Source of the DNA: Methanobacterium sp.
GTDB lineage: Archaea > Methanobacteriota > Methanobacteria > Methanobacteriales > Methanobacteriaceae
Length of the DNA: 64,000 nucleotides
Reading direction: 5' to 3'
Assembly: GCA_018263005.1 (NCBI GenBank)
Contig: JADFDH010000002.1
Span: 427,393-491,392 of the forward strand
Positions 27,451 to 36,678 of this stretch are shown in pieces. Position 1 is the stretch's first letter, and each line of letters begins with the position of its first letter. Below the pieces are notes generated by a model. The model was given only the letters and a program-made list of their open reading frames with translations, was not told the DNA's origin and did not search any database. The position numbers and the translations under genes are program-made.

Positions 27451-28455
27451 TTATTTAGATCCTGCTTCAGCCAGTTTATCCATCTGTTTCTTCCATGACT
27501 TGGATCGTACATTTTCTAGGTTAATTTTTTCACGTTTTATGACGATACCATTTTGTGGACAGGCTTTAGCACAGGCTCCACAGAGAACACAGAATTTAGG
27601 TTCAATAACAGATTTACCATCGACGATTGAAATTGCATTACAGGGACAAATATCCATACAAGCGTGACAGGAATCTCCTTTACATTCAAAATCATCTATA
27701 TAGGTTATTTCACCTTCAAATGGTTTAGAAACTTCAGCTGCATCAACCGGACAGATTTCCTGACACCATCCACAATTTATACACTGATCATCCACGATAA
27801 AAGCGTTACCACTGATTTCAGCATCTGCAGGGTCTATTTCATATACTCCATATGAACAGGTTCTGCAAGCAGCTTTTATTGCTGTAACTGGGCAGGCACG
27901 TTTACAAACCAGGCAATAAACACATTTATCTTTATCAATGGATATTTCAGGTGCTGTTATATCTTCTTTATTAAGAGTTATCGCTTCTGCTGGACACAAT
28001 TCCTCACAGATCCCACAATGTATGCAAGTTTCTTCATCGATTTCAATTTCTCCAGATACAAGCTTAGATCTTATGGGTAGGTCTCGAGTGACAGTTATAG
28101 CATCTCTAGGACAGGCTGTTTCACATGCTTTGCAGTAAATACAGGTCTCATCATCAATACTTGCGGTATGTTTCCATTGGGGATATGCTTCATGATCCTT
28201 AATATTAACATCGTTTATAGTAAATTCAAGGGCATCAAAGGGACAGGAAGCTGCACACAAACCACAAAGAGCGCAATTATCCTTATCTGAATTTACATAG
28301 TCCATGTCCACAAGACCTCTGGCTATGGGTACTAATGGACCTAACTTCAATGCTTCGGTGGGGCAAATGTCCGTGCAAATACCACAACCAACGCATTTAT
28401 CTTTCCTAAAACTGAGTGATCTTTTCTGATCTCCATCTCGTACTAAAGTATCCAT
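27451..28455 (-). CDS. Second eight-cluster polyferredoxin (FwdF paralogue)
   Basis: A 334-residue polyferredoxin that aligns along its whole length with FwdF at 14989-16050, sharing blocks such as CRTCSYG and CINCGWCQEICPVDAA. Eight [4Fe-4S] motifs can be counted. The seventh is altered: ECKGDSCHACMDIC has C-x4-C where the others have C-x2-C. It should carry electrons for a formylmethanofuran dehydrogenase or another ferredoxin-dependent enzyme; the partner is unknown. AAGGATTTGATAAA precedes the ATG. It follows a small ferredoxin gene by 12 bases. Confidence 0.88.
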   Translation of the reverse strand: MDTLVRDGDQKRSLSFRKDKCVGCGICTDICPTEALKLGPLVPIARGLVDMDYVNSDKDNCALCGLCAASCPFDALEFTINDVNIKDHEAYPQWKHTASIDDETCIYCKACETACPRDAITVTRDLPIRSKLVSGEIEIDEETCIHCGICEELCPAEAITLNKEDITAPEISIDKDKCVYCLVCKRACPVTAIKAACRTCSYGVYEIDPADAEISGNAFIVDDQCINCGWCQEICPVDAAEVSKPFEGEITYIDDFECKGDSCHACMDICPCNAISIVDGKSVIEPKFCVLCGACAKACPQNGIVIKREKINLENVRSKSWKKQMDKLAEAGSK

Positions 28456-28467
28456 TTTATCAAATCC

Positions 28468-28662
28468 TTAACTTTTTTTAGATATAGCCTGATTTGGACA
28501 ACTTTGAATACATATATCGCAGTCATCACATTTTTCCGGGACTAAAACAAGTTCACCATCTTCTTCTATCAGTGCACCCTGTTCACAGACTTTAATACAT
28601 AGTCCTTCGCCAGAACAGTCCTTTATTTTCCCACATTTTTCCATGTCTATTACTACTGGCAT
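28468..28662 (-). CDS. Small two-cluster ferredoxin with atypical first motif
   Basis: A 64-residue ferredoxin. The second motif is standard (CDDCDICIQSCP). The first is spread out: C-x5-C-x5-C-x3-C (CGKIKDCSGEGLCIKVC), a spacing seen in some archaeal ferredoxin-like subunits, which may alter the potential of that cluster. AAGGAATGATAGA precedes the ATG. It is the first gene of a two-gene unit with the polyferredoxin and may be its dedicated electron donor or acceptor. Confidence 0.82.
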   Translation of the reverse strand: MPVVIDMEKCGKIKDCSGEGLCIKVCEQGALIEEDGELVLVPEKCDDCDICIQSCPNQAISKKS

Positions 28663-28713
28663 TCTATCATTCCTTCTAAAACATAATATTGATCAATTCA
28701 TAAATTATACGAA

Positions 28714-28729
28714 ATGTTTATATAAACAT
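28714..28729 (-). promoter_or_regulatory. Palindromic TATA region of the ferredoxin-polyferredoxin unit
   Basis: ATGTTTATATAAACAT is a perfect 16-base palindrome with a TATA core, about 50 bases before the ferredoxin start. Just upstream CGAT and ATCG flank another AT stretch (28734-28749). A regulator bound to the palindrome would cover the TATA box. Confidence 0.5.
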
Positions 28730-28900
28730 ATCGATTTTAATATATCGCAATCGTAAAAAAATTTGAAAAACCGTGAGTTAAAATAAATAATAATTTTTTT
28801 TAAAAAGAGTGATAATCACAATTTTTTATGTAAATAATCATTTCAAAACAAAGAATCCAATTATAATTAATTTAAAAAGAATAAAGAAGTATGAAAACAG

Positions 28901-29110
28901 TTATTCTTTTCCAACCATCACTTCAGTGGATTTAATTATGGCTATAACACTGTCTCCTTCTTTAATACCGAGATCATCTGCTGCTTCTTTGGTTATTATG
29001 GATGTAATAACACCGGGATTCTCAATTTTTATTTTAATTTTGGCCATCACCATTCCAGAATCTACAGCTTCTACTTTGCCCTTTATTTTGTTTCTGGCAC
29101 TTATTTTCAT
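28901..29110 (-). CDS. mop: Mop-like molybdopterin/oxyanion-binding protein
   Basis: A 69-residue single TOBE/Mop domain (MKISARNKIKGKVEAVDSGM, then ITKEAADDLGIKEGDSVIAI), the size of the bacterial molbindins that store or buffer molybdate or tungstate. Three in-frame ATGs follow the ribosome binding site AGGAG; only the third, at 29110, is properly spaced (nine bases) and gives the standard family N-terminus. It is divergent from trmO and shares a promoter region with it. Confidence 0.85.
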   Translation of the reverse strand: MKISARNKIKGKVEAVDSGMVMAKIKIKIENPGVITSIITKEAADDLGIKEGDSVIAIIKSTEVMVGKE

Positions 29111-29152
29111 CCCCATCATCTCCTTTTTTTAGCAATTATTACAGTCGTATGT

Positions 29153-29164
29153 TTTATATATAAC
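29153..29164. promoter_or_regulatory. Shared TATA element between mop and trmO
   Basis: TTTATATATAAC is nearly symmetric and lies about 45 bases before the mop start on one side and 65 bases before trmO on the other, so it may serve as the TATA box for both divergent genes. Confidence 0.45.
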
Positions 29165-29227
29165 TAAATTAAAATAAATTTTTTCATGCAAAAATGTACA
29201 TCTCGCAGATGAAAAATGGTGTTAACA

Positions 29228-29719
29228 ATGAATTCAATAGCGTACAATCCAATAGGAACAATTTATTCACCGCACAAAGAACTTCATGGAATGCCCATAC
29301 AACCAGTGGGAGCGAAAGGAGTAAAAGGGCGAATAGAATTAAATAAAGAATTTGAAGATGGTTTAAAGGATTTAAATGGGTTTTCTCATATAATTCTGAT
29401 CTATGATTTACATCTCTGCAATGGTCATTCTTTAATGGTAAAACCATTTTTAGACAAAGTAGAAAGAGGAATATTCGCAACCAGAGCACCTAAACGTCCT
29501 AATCCCATTGGAATATCAGTGGTTCGCCTGGAGAAAATAGAAGGAAACATATTATATATCTCTAATGTAGACATACATGATGGGACACCTCTTCTAGACA
29601 TTAAGCCATATATTCCTGATTTTGATGCTACTAAAGGTGAAGAACTGATGTTAGGTTGGTATGCAGATAAACATCACGAAGCTGAAGGGAAAAGGTCAGA
29701 TAAAAGATTTGTTGATTAA
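29228..29719 (+). CDS. trmO: tRNA t6A37 N6-methyltransferase family protein (TrmO/TsaA)
   Basis: A 163-residue protein of the TrmO (YaeB, VirR-like) family, whose E. coli member methylates N6-threonylcarbamoyladenosine at position 37 of some tRNAs using SAM. Signature blocks are IGTIYSPHKE, GFSHIILIYDLH, the core RAPKRPNPIGISVVRLEKI and DGTPLLDIKPYIPDFD. An ATG at 29216 overlaps the ribosome binding site; GGTGTTAACA indicates the ATG at 29228. Archaeal members are assigned by homology only. Confidence 0.83.
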   Translation: MNSIAYNPIGTIYSPHKELHGMPIQPVGAKGVKGRIELNKEFEDGLKDLNGFSHIILIYDLHLCNGHSLMVKPFLDKVERGIFATRAPKRPNPIGISVVRLEKIEGNILYISNVDIHDGTPLLDIKPYIPDFDATKGEELMLGWYADKHHEAEGKRSDKRFVD

Positions 29720-29751
29720 TTTTTTTTAATGGTAATAAGTAAAATACATCA

Positions 29752-30945
29752 TTATTCCGGTCTCTTAAACAAATCAAAAAGTACTAGCGTTTCTTCATCC
29801 ATCCCGGGAGAGTATTCTAAATCCTTAACTCTTAAGTTAATCTGATGCCAGATCTTAGCCAGTGGTATATCAACAGGGCAGACATCTTCACACTGTCCAC
29901 AGTTGGTACAGGATTCAACCATATGAATCAAACGTTCCAGGTGAAACAGTGGAGAAGGGGGAATTTCGCCCTGATTAATCCATTCAGGACTTTTAACTTC
30001 AAGGGTACATTCTTCGCAGAAACAGATAGGGCAGGCATCCCTGCAACCCATACATTTGATGCATTTATTAAATTCACCATCATAATGGCTGAATATTTTT
30101 AAAATATCATTATCAGTTCCTTTAAAATCTTTGGACTGCCAATCTTTAGCTAAACTGATCATAGAATTATCCACATGTGCCCGGATTTTAATTGCATCCT
30201 TTGATGGTTTTTCAACCTTTAAAAAACCAGATTCTACAGCTTTATCCAGAATTTCAGCACCTTTATCAGTAAATACTTCTACAAAGGAGTAATCACCAAC
30301 ATAATCTTCTAAAACCCCCCAGTTACCAAAACCAAGATCAGCAGAAACAGGGATGTTCATTTCACATCGTCTACAGTTAGATCTGCGCCCGTATATACTG
30401 TCTTCTAAATAATCTATATTTATCTCTTTAATATTATGGTCTCGAGTTTCCACCAGGAATTTACCCTGAGTAATCTCTTCATTGATCACATCATCTGGTT
30501 TAACTCCGATAACATCTTGGATCATGTTTCTGGTGGATATGGGGGGAAATGTACCGCCACAGTTCACACCGACCATTATAATATAATTTAGATCAATTTT
30601 ACCCCTTTTTCCTAATTCCATTATGGTTAGGGCTTCACAGGGTTTCACCGTTATGGCCAGCTTCAAATCAGGAGAAGCATTAATGTATTCCACTAGAATT
30701 TTAGCAATATTCATGGTGCCGCAGTGAAGAGAACCAGCAGACTCTTCAAGTTTATTTGCATCGCTTATTAAAACGGGAACCGCGTCATAGATATCATAAC
30801 CCTTTTTAACGGCCAATACACCATCAACTATCTTACTCTTTAAAAGGAACTTCATAAGGGTGGTTAAAGCCCCTCCAGATTCTCCTAAATCTTTAAGTAC
30901 ATCATCGGAAGATTTGATGTAATATCCCTGGTTTTTTCGAATCAT
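29752..30945 (-). CDS. fdhB: F420-dependent formate dehydrogenase beta subunit FdhB
   Basis: F420-reducing subunit, 397 residues, of the FrhB/FdhB family, binding FAD and [4Fe-4S] clusters. Family blocks include GGALTTLMKFLL near residue 24, KPCEALTI, GVNCGG and RRSNCRRCEMNIPVSADLGFG. The C-terminal part holds two cluster motifs, CIKCMGCRDACP and CTNCGQCEDVCPVD. Convergent with trmO. It lies 139 bases after fdhA on the same strand; the spacer is filled with short repeats. Together they make coenzyme F420H2 from formate, and in related methanogens they also feed the heterodisulfide reductase complex. Confidence 0.9.
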   Translation of the reverse strand: MIRKNQGYYIKSSDDVLKDLGESGGALTTLMKFLLKSKIVDGVLAVKKGYDIYDAVPVLISDANKLEESAGSLHCGTMNIAKILVEYINASPDLKLAITVKPCEALTIMELGKRGKIDLNYIIMVGVNCGGTFPPISTRNMIQDVIGVKPDDVINEEITQGKFLVETRDHNIKEINIDYLEDSIYGRRSNCRRCEMNIPVSADLGFGNWGVLEDYVGDYSFVEVFTDKGAEILDKAVESGFLKVEKPSKDAIKIRAHVDNSMISLAKDWQSKDFKGTDNDILKIFSHYDGEFNKCIKCMGCRDACPICFCEECTLEVKSPEWINQGEIPPSPLFHLERLIHMVESCTNCGQCEDVCPVDIPLAKIWHQINLRVKDLEYSPGMDEETLVLFDLFKRPE

Positions 30946-31002
30946 AATATTTAATATCCGCTAATTTTTTTATCTTTTTTACATACAATACTAATCTAAA
31001 AA

Positions 31003-31090
31003 ATTCAAATCTTTAATTGGACTATATCATGGGCCAATTCAATCTTTATTGGATTATATGGGGAACTATTCAATCTTTATTGGACTAAAT
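31003..31090. repeat. Three degenerate direct repeats between fdhA and fdhB
   Basis: The element ATTCAATCTTTATTGGA and a following TTATAT- or CTAAAT-like tail occurs at about 31003, 31037 and 31068, spaced 34 and 31 bases. The last copy runs over the fdhA stop codon. The middle copy with its flank has CCAAT and ATTGG arms, so it could fold as a small hairpin in the transcript. Confidence 0.65.
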
Positions 31091-33133
31091 CTTCTCAATT
31101 TTAGCCGCCAGTGCCTTTAATTCGGGCATTTTAGTTGATGGGTCCAGGACCTTGGAATTGGTTAGAAGGTTGGGTTTCCCGTCTAAAAAGTGAATGGGCA
31201 AGAATATAATCCCATGGGTGATTTTTGACGTGATTTTGACTTTAGTTTCTATTTCACCGTGTCTGGTGATAATTTTAACCATTTCCTGATTTGATACGCC
31301 TAATTTTAAAGCGTCTTTGGGATTTATTTCTACAAAACTTTTTGATATTTCATTACCCAGAATTTTGGATTTACCGGTCATGTTACTATTATGATAATGG
31401 AAGATAATCCTTCCGGTGCTTAAAATTAAGGGATAATCATCATCAGGAGTTTCTGGAAGGCTTCTAAGTTCTATGGGTTTAAAAACACCCAGACCATGGG
31501 GTGTTGCGAATTTTTCCCCATGTAATATAGGTGTTCCTGGATGATCTTCGTCAGGACAGGGCCAGTACATACCATCTGCTTTTAATCTCTGGTAGGTTAT
31601 GCCCTTATATTGTGGTGTTATACTACGAATTTCTTCGAAAATATCCTCTTCAGATCGGTAGGGGAACATTTCAGACGAATTCATAACCTGGGCTAATTGA
31701 CAGAATATCCGCCAGTCCTCCATCGCTTGGCCAGGTGGATCAGCTGCTTTACGAACAAGTTGAACTCTTCTCTCTGTATTGGTGAATGTTCCATTCTTCT
31801 CAGCCCAACTGGTAGCTGGTAGTACGAAATCCGCCAGTTCAGCAGTTTCTGTAAGAAATATGTCCTGTACAATTAGGGTTTCCAGGTTCAGAAGTGATTC
31901 TTTGACTTTCATGGTTTCAGGTTCTGAGAATACTGGATTTTCTCCCATAATGTACATGGCTTTCATCCTGCCATCATATGCAGCTTCTAGAATTTCCACC
32001 ATTTGCAGTCCGGGTAGGAAATTCAAAGGACCACAGTTCCATTCGTACTCAGTATCAGCCCTTACATTGTCTAGAACGTATTTTTTATAACCAGGATATA
32101 GAAAAGGAAGAGCTCCCATATCACAAACGCCCTGCACATTATTCTGACCACGTAGGGGATTTAAACCAGTTCCTTCACGGCCTATGTTACCGGTTAACAT
32201 GGTTAGGTTGGCCAGGGACATCACATTGTCCATACCCATGATATGTTCAGTTATTCCTAAGCAGTATACAATGGAGGATTTTTCAGCCTCACCATAAATT
32301 AAAGCAGCGTTTTCAATTTTTGCAGCGGAAATTCCAGTAATATGCTCTACAGAATCAGGTGAATAGTTTTCAATAACTTTTTTTAGTTTTTCGAAATCTC
32401 TGGTTCTGGTTCTGATGAAATCCTGGTCTTCCAATCCTTCCTTGAGTATTACCTGCATCATGGAATTTAGGAGGGCAACATCTGTTCCGGGGGTTAGTGG
32501 TAAAAAAAGGTCAGCATGTTTAGCTGTTGGGGTATAACGTGGGTCTGCTACAATTATTTTACTACCCTTTGCTTTGGCTTTTAAAATTCGTCTTCCGATT
32601 AATGGGTGCTGTTCTAATGGGTTGGATCCGATTATGAATATGCAATCCGCTTTCTCCATATCTTTAATTGAGTTGGTCATGGCCCCGGAACCAAAGGTTA
32701 AATTGAGTCCGGATACTGTAGGTCCGTGACAGAGAGCTGCACAATTATCTATGTTGTTGGTTCCAATTACTGCCCTGGCAAATTTCTGTAGAACATAGTT
32801 GTCTTCATTAGTACATCTGGCCGATGAGAGGAAGGCAACCAGATCCGGGTCTTCGTCTATAATCTTTTTTAGTTCCCGGAAAATAGCATTTAAAGCTTCA
32901 TCCCAGGATGCTTCTCTAAATTGGCCATTTTCTTTAATAAGTGGTGTTTTTAATCTTTCCTTATGATTTATAAACTCATATGAGAAGTTACCCTTGGGAC
33001 ATAATTTACCCTCATTAACAGGGTTCCTTTTCCAGGGTTCCACACCTTTAATTTCCCCATCTACATTTACCAGGTTCAAACCACAGCCACAGCCACAATA
33101 GGGGCATATGGTGGGTATTAAATCTATTTTCAT
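31085..33133 (-). CDS. fdhA: F420-dependent formate dehydrogenase catalytic subunit FdhA
   Basis: Mo/W-bis-pterin formate dehydrogenase, 682 residues. It has one N-terminal [4Fe-4S] site (C10, C13, C17, C45) and Cys135-His136 in the active-site stretch AALCHGPTV. Other family blocks are IIGSNPLEQHP, LRGQNNVQG and the C-terminal pterin barrel starting at LILSTGRIIFHYHNSNMTG. It lacks the NuoG-like N-terminal clusters of the other formate dehydrogenase at 9725-12430. With fdhB it forms the standard methanogen enzyme that makes F420H2 from formate. The ATG at 33133 has only a weak GGTTTATAA before it. Confidence 0.92.
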   Translation of the reverse strand: MKIDLIPTICPYCGCGCGLNLVNVDGEIKGVEPWKRNPVNEGKLCPKGNFSYEFINHKERLKTPLIKENGQFREASWDEALNAIFRELKKIIDEDPDLVAFLSSARCTNEDNYVLQKFARAVIGTNNIDNCAALCHGPTVSGLNLTFGSGAMTNSIKDMEKADCIFIIGSNPLEQHPLIGRRILKAKAKGSKIIVADPRYTPTAKHADLFLPLTPGTDVALLNSMMQVILKEGLEDQDFIRTRTRDFEKLKKVIENYSPDSVEHITGISAAKIENAALIYGEAEKSSIVYCLGITEHIMGMDNVMSLANLTMLTGNIGREGTGLNPLRGQNNVQGVCDMGALPFLYPGYKKYVLDNVRADTEYEWNCGPLNFLPGLQMVEILEAAYDGRMKAMYIMGENPVFSEPETMKVKESLLNLETLIVQDIFLTETAELADFVLPATSWAEKNGTFTNTERRVQLVRKAADPPGQAMEDWRIFCQLAQVMNSSEMFPYRSEEDIFEEIRSITPQYKGITYQRLKADGMYWPCPDEDHPGTPILHGEKFATPHGLGVFKPIELRSLPETPDDDYPLILSTGRIIFHYHNSNMTGKSKILGNEISKSFVEINPKDALKLGVSNQEMVKIITRHGEIETKVKITSKITHGIIFLPIHFLDGKPNLLTNSKVLDPSTKMPELKALAAKIEKI

Positions 33134-33229
33134 TTATAAACCATTTTAAAAGCTTTGTGGTATTTTTAGGACATTTTTAATTGGTTAATATATTTTTTAT
33201 AAATAGTAAAAAAATAGGTTTATATGGAT

Positions 33230-34921
33230 TTAGAACTCCTCCATATTAGACACGTCCATGATGGTCTCTACAGCTTTGGGTTCTACAGTTATACCTGCTT
33301 CTTTTATAGCGGCTATGGGATTTAAACCACCAGGCGCAACGATTCCCGCATGGTATCTTTCCACTTTAGCGTTATAGATGAGTTCGCTGGGTTTTCCAAT
33401 GTCTAATATGGAAAATCCTGCTTCTTTAATATCTTCCAGAATATCCAGGGCTTCTGGACGGGCAACATATGGTATTTCTTTTAGACTGGCCAGTATCCTT
33501 CCCTGATCTTTAACTGCTTCCAGTACAGAGGTCATTCCCTTTGAAAGGTAAATCTCATGTGGATCTAGTGATGATCCATTATAAGCGGTTAGTTCTATGA
33601 AACGGGGTTTTTTAGCTGATGTTTCCAGAATACCACCATATTTTGGTGCGGCGGGTATTCCTTTTTTATTTAAAATACCATCTATGGTTAAGCTGCATAC
33701 GGTGGCTATGCTGGATTTACCATCCACCAAGTCTTTGATGATCTGATAATATTTGCTTATACCATATTCTGGTCTGGTGGACATCACCTGAGAGAATATC
33801 TCCAAGGCTTTTTCCAAATCTTCTTTATTGACATGGGAGATATTGGCGATCACCGGGCCGGTGTGTGTTTCCAGATCAAAATCCACATTGTAGATCAGAT
33901 TCCAGGCTTTGGATAATAGGAATTTAACTTTTTTACTGGTTTCTGGTCCTGTTGTTTTAAGCAACGGTTTCGTTTTGGTTATCCTGGTCATAGTAGAAAA
34001 ATCAATGGTCTTCTCAGCCAATCTAATATTAACATCAAATCCTGCTTCTTTTGCTGCGCATAAAGGATTTATACCCCCTATAACTGCTATACCCACCATG
34101 TCCTCGTCTACTGGTATTCCCAGTACGGATTCTCCGTTTTCACCTATTTTCATCAATCCGGATATTCCTATTTTATTCATTTTACGGAAGGTTTCCTGTG
34201 CTTTTTGCCGGGCATTTTGGGGTAAAACTCGGAAATTTGCGGGTATCAAACCGTTTCCCTCTCTAACCACTCTGAGTACTGATGTCATCTCTTGATCAGT
34301 GAAAGCTTCCAGGGGAGTCATTGATGTCTTTTTATAAGCGATTAATTCAGTGAACCTGAGGGGAGAATAATCTTTAATTTCCACTAAACCACCGTATTGA
34401 GGTACTACGGGTATTCCCTCCTTTCTTAACATCCCATCGATGGTGGTTCCACATATGGTGTCCAGTTTACAGATATTTTTATCTTTTTCTTTGCTCAGTT
34501 TAATGAAGGGGCTCACGGCTAGTCCGCTGGTGAATACCTCTTTTAATATGTTCATTATATTTTTACTGTACTGGAAGAAGGAGGTGTTCACCACCACGTT
34601 TCCTCTTGCATTCTGAGGGTCTAGGGTGGTATGGTAGATCATGTTTTCAAACTTGGAGAATATAAAATCAACCTGATCGTAAATAAGCCCTTTTTCAAGT
34701 TCTTTAAGCCCTTTTTCTGTTATTTCTCTTCCTGCGTATCCTTTACGTTCTGTAAAACCTTTTTCATCCAGTATTCGCATATGATATCTTACAGCACGTT
34801 CTCCCAGATCATAACCTTTATTTTTTAACTCGAGGGCAATTGTTTTTGCACCGAGTACTTCATCTCGGTCTGCAAGAATCCTTAAGATTTCCATCATTTT
34901 ACGGTCAGTTTCATCAGGCAT
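33230..34921 (-). CDS. nrpR: Nitrogen repressor NrpR
   Basis: Repressor of nitrogen-assimilation genes that lets go of DNA when 2-oxoglutarate is high. The 563-residue product has an N-terminal winged HTH (residues 5-75, with GAKTIALELKNKGYDLGERA) and two tandem NrpR ligand domains of about 240 residues. The domains repeat the same blocks: ICKLDTICGTTIDGMLRKEG against TVCSLTIDGILNKKG, and VVPQYGGLVEI against AAPKYGGILET. The single-gene, two-domain form is the usual one in Methanobacteriales and Methanococcales. GGTGAATAT precedes the ATG. It lies directly downstream of glnA, whose promoter carries the expected operator. Confidence 0.92.
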   Translation of the reverse strand: MPDETDRKMMEILRILADRDEVLGAKTIALELKNKGYDLGERAVRYHMRILDEKGFTERKGYAGREITEKGLKELEKGLIYDQVDFIFSKFENMIYHTTLDPQNARGNVVVNTSFFQYSKNIMNILKEVFTSGLAVSPFIKLSKEKDKNICKLDTICGTTIDGMLRKEGIPVVPQYGGLVEIKDYSPLRFTELIAYKKTSMTPLEAFTDQEMTSVLRVVREGNGLIPANFRVLPQNARQKAQETFRKMNKIGISGLMKIGENGESVLGIPVDEDMVGIAVIGGINPLCAAKEAGFDVNIRLAEKTIDFSTMTRITKTKPLLKTTGPETSKKVKFLLSKAWNLIYNVDFDLETHTGPVIANISHVNKEDLEKALEIFSQVMSTRPEYGISKYYQIIKDLVDGKSSIATVCSLTIDGILNKKGIPAAPKYGGILETSAKKPRFIELTAYNGSSLDPHEIYLSKGMTSVLEAVKDQGRILASLKEIPYVARPEALDILEDIKEAGFSILDIGKPSELIYNAKVERYHAGIVAPGGLNPIAAIKEAGITVEPKAVETIMDVSNMEEF

Positions 34922-35033
34922 ATATTCACCATTAAAATGGATTTATAAAAATTAATACGTTGAATGTTGTTTATGATGGATTTTATTTAAATATTTTTAA
35001 AAAAATTAAGAAAGAAAGGAGAAAAAAGGAGGA

Positions 35034-36362
35034 TTAGATCATTAAATATTTCTCTAGTTCGTACTGGAAGACCTGTATTCTATAATCATCCCATTCTTTC
35101 CTCTTATTTTCCATGAATTTAGTGTATACATGTTCTCCTAAGGATGATTTTACAACTTCATCCTTTTCCAGTGCATGGTATGCTTCCCATAGACTGGAAG
35201 GCAGGGTATCTATTCCTATTTTATTTAATTCATTAGAATTTAGTTCAAAGACATCAAGTTCGGTTGGTTCTCCAGGGTGGATTTTATTTTTAATACCGTC
35301 CATTCCTGCTTCAAGCATAGCTGCGAAAGCAAGATAAGGGTTACATGATGGGTCAGGGCATCTGAATTCAACCCGGGTACCGTTACCACGGGATGCTGGT
35401 ATTCTTACCAGTGTGGATCTGTTTCTTAAACCGTATGCTATGTATACTGGAGCTTCATATCCTGGTACCAGTCTTTTGTATGAGTTTACAGTAGGGGCTA
35501 CTACGGCAGATAATGCTTTGGAGTGTTTAAGAAGACCTCCTGTAAAGTAAAGAGCTTCTTCTGACAGTTGATTTTCACTATCAGGATCGAAGAATATGTT
35601 TTTATCATCTTTAAATAGGCTCTGGTGGCAGTGCATACCACTACCGTTGACTCCGAAGAATGGTTTGGGCATGAAGGTTACCATGTAACCTAAATTATCA
35701 ACTATGGCCTTAATAGCTTGTTTGAATGTTATTACTGCATCAGCGGTTTTCATAGCTCTGTCAAACTTGAAATCTATCTCATGCTGTCCTGGACCCACTT
35801 CGTGGTGGCTTACTTCTATATCGAAATTCAGTGATTCCAGACCTAAGACTAGTTCTCTTCTAACATCAGTTCCCTGGTCGACTGGTTCCACGTCAAAGTA
35901 GACACCTTCATCCTGGGGGACGATGCAACCGGTTTCATCTTCACCGATTATGAAGAATTCAGGTTCTGGCCCGATATTATACACGTATCCTTTATCATGG
36001 ACCTTTTTTAATGCTCTTTTTAGTATGTAACGCGGATCTCCTTCAAAGGGTTTTCCATCAGGCCAGTAAATATCACATATGAATCTGCAGGTACCCTGTT
36101 CATCAGGTCTCCATGGTAATGGAGAGAATGTAGCTGGGTCTGGTTTTAAAATAAGGTCACTATCATTTATATCCACAAAACCGTCAACGGATGAACCATC
36201 AAAAAGAAGTCCATCTTTAATAATATCTTCTATGTCTCCTGGTTTGACCAGGGGGATTGCCATATTTTTGGGAGTCCCGTTTATATCTACAAATTGCAGC
36301 CTAACGAATTTTGTGCCGCATTTTTCAATGTCTTCTATCACTTTTCCTATTTCATCTGACAT
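35034..36362 (-). CDS. glnA: Glutamine synthetase type I
   Basis: ATP-dependent ammonia assimilation, dodecameric cytoplasmic enzyme. The 442-residue product has the GSI landmarks: DGSSVDGF, the metal-ligand segment GPEPEFFI, VSHHEVGPGQHEIDF, MPKPFFGVNGSGMHCHQS, NSYKRLVPGYEAP and the ATP-site stretch NRSTLVRIPASRGNGTRVEFRCPDPSCNPYL-like region. GGAGGATAACTT precedes the ATG. A perfect NrpR operator lies between its TATA box and start codon, so it should be repressed under nitrogen sufficiency. It is followed by nrpR after a 112-base gap. Confidence 0.95.
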   Translation of the reverse strand: MSDEIGKVIEDIEKCGTKFVRLQFVDINGTPKNMAIPLVKPGDIEDIIKDGLLFDGSSVDGFVDINDSDLILKPDPATFSPLPWRPDEQGTCRFICDIYWPDGKPFEGDPRYILKRALKKVHDKGYVYNIGPEPEFFIIGEDETGCIVPQDEGVYFDVEPVDQGTDVRRELVLGLESLNFDIEVSHHEVGPGQHEIDFKFDRAMKTADAVITFKQAIKAIVDNLGYMVTFMPKPFFGVNGSGMHCHQSLFKDDKNIFFDPDSENQLSEEALYFTGGLLKHSKALSAVVAPTVNSYKRLVPGYEAPVYIAYGLRNRSTLVRIPASRGNGTRVEFRCPDPSCNPYLAFAAMLEAGMDGIKNKIHPGEPTELDVFELNSNELNKIGIDTLPSSLWEAYHALEKDEVVKSSLGEHVYTKFMENKRKEWDDYRIQVFQYELEKYLMI

Positions 36363-36393
36363 AAGTTATCCTCCATGAAAATAAATTTACACC

Positions 36394-36407
36394 GGAAATA
36401 TGTTTCC
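36394..36407. promoter_or_regulatory. NrpR operator of glnA
   Basis: GGAAATATGTTTCC is an exact match to GGAA-N6-TTCC, the NrpR site established in Methanococcus. It lies about 8-10 bases downstream of the TATA box, over the expected transcription start, where binding would block polymerase. Confidence 0.85.
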
Positions 36408-36414
36408 TTTTATT

Positions 36415-36425
36415 GCTTATAAATG
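36415..36425 (-). promoter_or_regulatory. TATA box of glnA
   Basis: On the minus strand CATTTATAAGC lies about 55 bases before the glnA ATG, directly upstream of the NrpR operator. Confidence 0.6.
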
Positions 36426-36678
36426 TTTGGATTAAAAAAATTGAACAAATGGACACTATCTAAAATAAGACAGTTACCTGTAAAAATGGTTAATATAATA
36501 TATGATAAAAAATGGGTTCTAATTACTTCTTAATACGATGAATGAAAGTTTTAAACAAATTTATATAAAATTTAACAGAAATAAATCGCTTTTTAAAATA
36601 GATATAGAAATAAAAAAATAAATTAAAATGGAGGGTGTGTTTTACCTCCTAAATATACTCTGTTGCGTAGTTATCGAT

